Assembly: GCF_039522365.1 (NCBI RefSeq)
Contig: NZ_BAAADJ010000055.1
Span: forward strand, 1-47,146
Length of the DNA stretch: 47,146 nucleotides
Origin: Bacillus carboniphilus
GTDB taxonomy: Bacteria > Bacillota > Bacilli > Bacillales > JC228
Direction of reading: 5' to 3'
Shown: piece after piece, positions 43,082 to 47,146 of the stretch
How positions within the stretch are numbered: the stretch's first letter is position 1
Layout: each line of letters begins with the position of its first letter
Made by a program: the position numbers and the translations under genes
The notes under the pieces: generated by a model
Databases searched by the model: none
Told to the model about the DNA's origin: nothing
What the model saw: only the letters and a program-made list of their open reading frames with translations

Positions 43082-43110
43082 AAAACGAACCTTTTAATGG
43101 TTCGTTTTCG
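43082..43110. terminator. Bidirectional terminator between gerR and ylbP
   Basis: AAAACGAACC (43082–43091) and GGTTCGTTTT (43099–43108) form a perfect 10-bp stem with a 7-nt loop, flanked by A and T, between convergent genes. Confidence 0.88.
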
Positions 43111-43137
43111 TTTGTATAAATGAATCTTATTATATTA

Positions 43138-43614
43138 TTAATGCTGGATATTTTCTTTTTCTTGGTCTGGGTGCCATGTCAATGGATTCTCACTCAAGTC
43201 ACGTGCCATATCGTAGTTGACTGGTTGGAAGCCCATTCTCTCCCAGAATCCTTGGGATTTTACACGACCATTCGTTTTAATAGGTAATCCAAACCCTTTA
43301 GCGAATTCTACTAGAGCTGTCCCATACCCTTTCCCTTGATAACTTGGAAGAACTTCTAATTTCCATAGTTCGAGGTAGTTTTGTTGTGGGTCGAAATAGC
43401 GGTCATACTTAGCATCCACTTGATACAGGCTCATACGTGCTACAAGTGTATCACCAAAATAAATTCCGTAGAATGGAGACTCACTGTCATTTTCAATAAT
43501 GTTTGCTTGAAGGTCTTCCATCATGGACAATTCTTGTATACCGTATTCCTTAAACTTTTTGAATTCTTCCAACGTTTTATAGTTAACTTTTAATTTTTCA
43601 ACTTTTAATTCCAT
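43138..43614 (-). CDS. ylbP: GNAT N-acetyltransferase YlbP
   Basis: A 158-aa acetyltransferase of the GNAT superfamily. The acetyl-CoA-binding motif A is QGKGYG (93–98) after LELWKLEVLPSY, and the conserved C-terminal FWERMGFQPV closes the fold. It matches B. subtilis YlbP in length and in the MELKVEKLKVNYKTLEEFKKF start. The acceptor substrate is unknown. AAGGGGGAC precedes the ATG. It is divergent from the biotin carboxylase operon, whose control region it shares. Confidence 0.9.
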   Translation of the reverse strand: MELKVEKLKVNYKTLEEFKKFKEYGIQELSMMEDLQANIIENDSESPFYGIYFGDTLVARMSLYQVDAKYDRYFDPQQNYLELWKLEVLPSYQGKGYGTALVEFAKGFGLPIKTNGRVKSQGFWERMGFQPVNYDMARDLSENPLTWHPDQEKENIQH

Positions 43615-43740
43615 TAAAAGTCCCCCTTAACCCAATACTATTTACATTCTTTTGATTGGTTTATTGTTTGGATGTTTCCGATAATTTAATTGTTAACTAT
43701 ATTATACAATAAATTCAACAAAGTTTGTGTATACAAAATA

Positions 43741-43756
43741 TTGTAAGCGATTGCAA
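43741..43756. promoter_or_regulatory. CcpA cre site upstream of the acyl-CoA carboxylase operon
   Basis: TTGTAAGCGATTGCAA fits the cre consensus WTGNAANCGNWNNCAW at every position. It lies 69 nt upstream of the accC start, where it could act as an operator or roadblock, predicting repression by glucose through CcpA–HPr-Ser-P. Confidence 0.72.
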
Positions 43757-43824
43757 AAATGGAAGGAATTTATAAAAAAGTGTCGAAAACTATGAAGAGG
43801 TGTGTTGTGAAAGGGGTTTTTAGA

Positions 43825-45168
43825 TTGAAAAAAATTCTAATAGCAAATCGGGGAGAAATTTCTTCTAGAATAATAAAAACTGCACACAAGTTAGGAATAG
43901 AAACGGTTGCTGTCTATTCCGAGGCGGACCAAGAGCTGCCGTTTGTGAAAGAGGCTACTTGCTCCTACTTAATTGGTGAGGGCCCTGTTCAAAAATCCTA
44001 CTTAAACCAAGATAAAATCATTGAAATTGCGCAAAAGGAAAGAGTGGATGCCATTCACCCAGGATACGGATTGTTGAGTGAAAATGCTCCATTTTGCCGT
44101 AAAGTGATGGAACAAGGAATTACATGGATTGGCCCAAAACCTGAAGCGATTGGTTTAATGGGAGAGAAAATCGCGGCAAGAAAAGCAATGAAAGAAGCTG
44201 GAGTCCCCGTTGTTCCAGGAAATAGTACTTCCTTAGAAAGCGAGGAAGAAGCTGTTCAATATGCAAGAGAAATCGGCTATCCAATCATGCTAAAAGCTAG
44301 TGCTGGTGGTGGTGGTGTAGGGTTAGTGATTTGTCAGACAGAAGAAGAGCTTAAAAAAGCATTTACGTCTACCAAAGGAAGAGCAAAAGCATATTTCCAA
44401 AATGACGAAATGTTTATTGAAAAATATATTGAAAGAGGGCGTCATATCGAGGTCCAGATTGTTGCGGATTCATACGGGAATACCGTTCATCTCTTTGAAA
44501 GAGACTGCTCTGTTCAAAGAAGAAATCAAAAAGTGATTGAAGAATCCCCTGCAAAATCCATTGGAGAAGAGACGAAGAAAAGGCTATATGATTATGCCAT
44601 TAAAGCAGCCTGTCATGTTGAATATGTGAATGCGGGAACCATTGAATTTATAGTAGATCAAGATGAGAACATCTATTTTCTAGAAATGAACACTAGACTT
44701 CAGGTTGAGCACCCTGTGACAGAAGCTGTCACAAATGTTGATTTAGTAGAATGGCAGATTCGGATTGCTGATGGAGAAAAAATCCCGTTAAGTCAAGAGG
44801 AGATTGTACAAAGAGGGCATTCTATAGAGTTTCGAATATATGCAGAAAACCCAGATACGTTATTCCCATCTCCAGGAACCATTTCTACATTGAAGTGGGG
44901 AGGGCTTGGAGAAGGAAGACTTGATGCAGGGTATGCAGAAGGCTCAACCGTTACTCCTTTTTATGATGCCATGATTGCTAAGTATATAGCAGTTGGTGCA
45001 ACTAGAGAGGATTGTATTCAACAAGCGAATACCTTCTTTAGCGAAACAGTAATTGAAGGAATTAAAACGAATATTCCTTTACTACAAAGAATTATTTCAC
45101 AAGAGTGGTTTAAACAGGGATTATATGATACCAAATCCTTGCAAGAGCTTTTGCTAATAAAAAAATAA
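43825..45168 (+). CDS. yngH: Biotin carboxylase subunit of an acyl-CoA carboxylase (YngH/AccC2 type)
   Basis: A 447-aa ATP-grasp enzyme that carboxylates biotin on its carrier using bicarbonate and ATP. It has the preATP-grasp start KKILIANRGEISSRII, the glycine-rich loop KASAGGGGVGL (about 156–166), HIEVQIV and the Mg/ATP segment FLEMNTRLQVEHPVTE. The frame opens at an ATG at 43759, but the TTG at 43825, with GAAAGGGG upstream, gives the usual N-terminus. The next two genes encode a stand-alone carrier and a carboxyltransferase, so this is not the fatty-acid AccC but an YngH-like paralogue. A cre site lies upstream. Confidence 0.92.
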   Translation: MKKILIANRGEISSRIIKTAHKLGIETVAVYSEADQELPFVKEATCSYLIGEGPVQKSYLNQDKIIEIAQKERVDAIHPGYGLLSENAPFCRKVMEQGITWIGPKPEAIGLMGEKIAARKAMKEAGVPVVPGNSTSLESEEEAVQYAREIGYPIMLKASAGGGGVGLVICQTEEELKKAFTSTKGRAKAYFQNDEMFIEKYIERGRHIEVQIVADSYGNTVHLFERDCSVQRRNQKVIEESPAKSIGEETKKRLYDYAIKAACHVEYVNAGTIEFIVDQDENIYFLEMNTRLQVEHPVTEAVTNVDLVEWQIRIADGEKIPLSQEEIVQRGHSIEFRIYAENPDTLFPSPGTISTLKWGGLGEGRLDAGYAEGSTVTPFYDAMIAKYIAVGATREDCIQQANTFFSETVIEGIKTNIPLLQRIISQEWFKQGLYDTKSLQELLLIKK

Positions 45169-45198
45169 ACATTACATATTAATTAGGAGGATATGAAC

Positions 45199-45408
45199 AT
45201 GCAAGTAAACGCAACGATGGCAGGTACAGTAATGAATGTTTTAGTAACAGCAGGAGATGAAATCCAAGTAGGGCAAGAAGTATTGGTCATTGAATCAATG
45301 AAAATGGAAATCCCAATTGAGAGTACTGGGGCAGGAAAAATAACTGAAGTCCATGTACAACCTGGTGATTTTGTTAACGAGGGAGATGTACTCATTAGCT
45401 TTGAATAG
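45199..45408 (+). CDS. yngHB: Stand-alone biotin carboxyl carrier protein (YngHB type)
   Basis: A 69-aa biotinyl/lipoyl domain with nothing else attached. The biotinylation motif ESMKMEI is centred on Lys35 from this start. The two half-motifs GTVMNVLVTAGDEIQVGQEV and GKITEVHVQPGDFVNEGDV form the quasi-symmetric barrel. The ATG at 45193 is 2 nt from AGGAGG, while the ATG at 45199 has 8-nt spacing, so I use the latter. It sits between the biotin carboxylase and carboxyltransferase genes (30 and 46 nt gaps) and clearly shuttles CO2 between them. Confidence 0.92.
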   Translation: MQVNATMAGTVMNVLVTAGDEIQVGQEVLVIESMKMEIPIESTGAGKITEVHVQPGDFVNEGDVLISFE

Positions 45409-45454
45409 ATCAAACAAAATACTTGATTTTCAGACGTAAAAGGAGGAGTTTAAC

Positions 45455-46996
45455 ATGACAACAAAGAGTGACCGTGCATCCGAATTTTTGGAAAAACGGA
45501 ATCAAGTTGTGAAGGGTGGACACCCCAAATATCATGAAAAATTAAAGATGCAAAATAAACTATTTGTTCGTGACCGTTTAAACCTTTTATTTGACCATGG
45601 TCAATACGAGGAAGATGGGATTTTTGCCAACTTTGAAGCAGGAGACCTTCCTGCGGATGGAGTAGTCACAGCCATTGGTAAGATCCACGGTCAAACAGTC
45701 TGCGTTATGGCAAATGATTCAACCATAAAAGCTGGTTCTTGGGGAGCAAGAACGGTAGAGAAAATCATTCGAATTCAAGAAACAGCAGAAAAGCTAAGAG
45801 TCCCACTTCTTTACCTAGTTGATTCAGCTGGAGCCCGTATCACGGATCAATTGGAAATGTTCCCAAACCGTCGTGGGGCCGGTCGGATTTTCCATAACCA
45901 AGTGAAGCTATCTGGGAAGATTCCGCAAATTTGTCTCCTTTTTGGACCATCAGCAGCAGGTGGGGCCTATATCCCTGCTTTTTGCGACATGGTCATAATG
46001 GTGGACCAAAATGCCTCTATGTACCTCGGTTCACCACGAATGGCCGAGAAGGTAATTGGTGAAAAAGTGACTTTGGAAGAAATGGGTGGAGCAAGAATGC
46101 ACTGCTCAGTTAGCGGTTGTGGGGATGTGTTGGCGTACAATGAGGAGGAAGCGATTGAATATGCGAAAAACTATTTATCTTACTTCCCAGCAAACTACCA
46201 ACAAAAAACCAAAGCTATTGAGCCTATGAAACCGAAGGAAACAAAGGAACTGGATTCACTTATACCGAAGCATCAGAATGCACCGTTTGATATGTATGAG
46301 TGTATTGATGCTCTGATTGATGAAGGTAGCTTTTTTGAAATGAAGAAGTTGTTTGCTCCCGAGTTGATTACTGGATTTGCAAGAATGGATGGCAAAGTTG
46401 TGGGGATTGTTGCGAACCAACCGAAAGTAAAAGGTGGAGTCCTATTCGTAGACTCTGCTGATAAAGGGGCACGTTTTATTCAATTGTGTGATGCCTTCCA
46501 CATTCCGTTACTCTTTTTAGCGGATGTTCCTGGCTTTATGATTGGAACAAAGGTGGAAAGAGCGGGGATTATTAGACACGGAGCAAAATTGATATCTGCC
46601 ATGAGCTCAGCGACTGTACCTAAAATTTCAGTTGTAGTACGTAAAGCATATGGTGCTGGACTATATGCAATGGCTGGACCTGCGTTTGAACCAGATTGTT
46701 GTATTGCATTACCAAGTGCACAAATAGCTGTAATGGGACCGGAAGCAGCAGTGAATGCCGTCTATTCCAACAAGATTGAAGGAATAGAAGATCCAAAAGA
46801 GAAAATAGCTTTCGTACAAGAGAAACAGAAGGAATATCAGGAAACGATTGATATTTATAAATTGGCTTCTGAACTGATAGTAGATGAAATTGTCCATCCG
46901 AATCAGCTTAGAGATGTCTTAATCAAACGTTTTGAATACTACTCAACCAAAGACGTGACCTTTACGGACAGAAAGCATCCAGTTTATCCAGTGTAA
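45455..46996 (+). CDS. yngE: Acyl-CoA carboxylase carboxyltransferase (beta) subunit, YngE/MccB type
   Basis: A 513-aa carboxyltransferase that moves CO2 from biotin to an acyl-CoA. The N-terminal crotonase-like half carries LVDSAGARITDQ and GPSAAGGAYIPAF (about 166–178). The C-terminal half carries KVKGGVLFVDSADK and KAYGAGLYAMAGPAFEPD (about 394–411). It is very like B. subtilis YngE by recall. Methylcrotonyl-, propionyl- or another acyl-CoA are possible substrates. The operon here lacks the yngF/G (hydratase, HMG-CoA lyase) genes that would point to leucine breakdown. The ribosome site is AAAGGAGGAG. A terminator follows. Confidence 0.93.
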   Translation: MTTKSDRASEFLEKRNQVVKGGHPKYHEKLKMQNKLFVRDRLNLLFDHGQYEEDGIFANFEAGDLPADGVVTAIGKIHGQTVCVMANDSTIKAGSWGARTVEKIIRIQETAEKLRVPLLYLVDSAGARITDQLEMFPNRRGAGRIFHNQVKLSGKIPQICLLFGPSAAGGAYIPAFCDMVIMVDQNASMYLGSPRMAEKVIGEKVTLEEMGGARMHCSVSGCGDVLAYNEEEAIEYAKNYLSYFPANYQQKTKAIEPMKPKETKELDSLIPKHQNAPFDMYECIDALIDEGSFFEMKKLFAPELITGFARMDGKVVGIVANQPKVKGGVLFVDSADKGARFIQLCDAFHIPLLFLADVPGFMIGTKVERAGIIRHGAKLISAMSSATVPKISVVVRKAYGAGLYAMAGPAFEPDCCIALPSAQIAVMGPEAAVNAVYSNKIEGIEDPKEKIAFVQEKQKEYQETIDIYKLASELIVDEIVHPNQLRDVLIKRFEYYSTKDVTFTDRKHPVYPV

Positions 46997-47005
46997 ACTA
47001 GTGAA

Positions 47006-47038
47006 GCCGGTCCCTCAATAGATGAGGGCCGGCTTTTT
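47006..47038 (+). terminator. Terminator of the acyl-CoA carboxylase operon
   Basis: GCCGG-(T)-CCCTCA (47006–47017) pairs with TGAGGGCCGGC (47023–47033), one bulged T and a 5-nt loop, followed by T5. Confidence 0.9.
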
Positions 47039-47102
47039 GTACAAAGATAAGAAAGTATAAATTTTGGGTCTACCGCAGTCTTTTGGGCTGTGGTATTTTC
47101 AA

Positions 47103-47146
47103 TTTATGGAGAGGAATATTCTTAGACAAATCTTTTTTGATGAACA
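47103..47146 (+). CDS. Possible start of a transposase-like gene, cut by the window end
   Basis: An ATG near 47103 opens a frame to the end of the window, MERNILRQIFFDE. This resembles the first residues of IS91-like zinc-binding transposases common in Bacillaceae, as I remember them. No good ribosome site precedes it and only 13–14 codons are visible, so this is a weak call. Confidence 0.25.

Overview
The window is a low-GC Firmicutes chromosome segment from an endospore-forming Bacillaceae. Its gene order follows the Bacillus subtilis block speA–yktA–yktB–suhB–ylaF–typA–ylaH…ftsW–pycA–ctaABCDEFG–ylbA…ylbP almost gene for gene. Strong Shine-Dalgarno sites, many TTG/GTG starts, T-rich intrinsic terminators and several sporulation genes (ylaJ, a ytvI-like gene, ylbD, ylbJ, gerR, the sRNA csfG) agree with this. 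I cannot name the species. I found no tRNA, rRNA or complete insertion sequence.

Region 1 (1–12.3 kb): a PLP-dependent arginine/lysine-type decarboxylase, small conserved yla/ykt genes, an inositol-monophosphatase-family enzyme, the BipA/TypA GTPase, a PIN–PhoH ATPase, glutaminase and the iron/Fur-linked YlaN. A GC-rich imperfect palindrome of about 110 bp lies in front of typA. Region 2 (12.4–25.5 kb): ftsW and pyruvate carboxylase, then heme A synthase, heme O synthase, the four caa3-oxidase subunits, CtaG and a DUF420 protein (CtaM/YozB type). Together these build and assemble a cytochrome c oxidase. The 717-nt gap between ctaA and ctaB holds a cluster of TGTGA/TCACA sites, including an ideal TGTGA-N6-TCACA box, and a possible 19-codon ORF.

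Region 3 (25.5–38.7 kb): a YtvI-like membrane protein, YlbA, a CBS protein, a CAP-domain protein, a thioesterase, YlbD/E/F/G, several lineage-specific genes (a lipoprotein, a Cys-tailed small protein, a 466-aa membrane-anchored protein), rsmD–coaD, ylbJ, and the overlapping pair ylbK–ylbL. Between the 466-aa gene and rsmD lies a minus-strand structured RNA with its own forespore-type promoter and terminator, which I identify as csfG. Region 4 (38.7–43.6 kb): two arrays of palindromic repeats with the same 52-bp period but unrelated sequence flank ylbM–ylbN–rpmF. They are followed by an enoyl-CoA-hydratase-family protein, gerR and ylbP. Region 5 (43.7 kb to end): a biotin carboxylase / carrier / carboxyltransferase operon (YngH, YngHB, YngE type) preceded by a consensus CcpA cre site, then possibly the first codons of a transposase.

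The most unusual features are the two 52-bp palindromic arrays (38780–39131 and 41445–41599), the csfG locus, the ctaA–ctaB control region and the GC-rich palindrome before typA. Many of the starts given here were placed by Shine-Dalgarno spacing and are downstream (in ylbC, upstream) of the first ATG/GTG/TTG of the open frame. Similarities to named proteins come from memory and from visible motifs; no database search was run.
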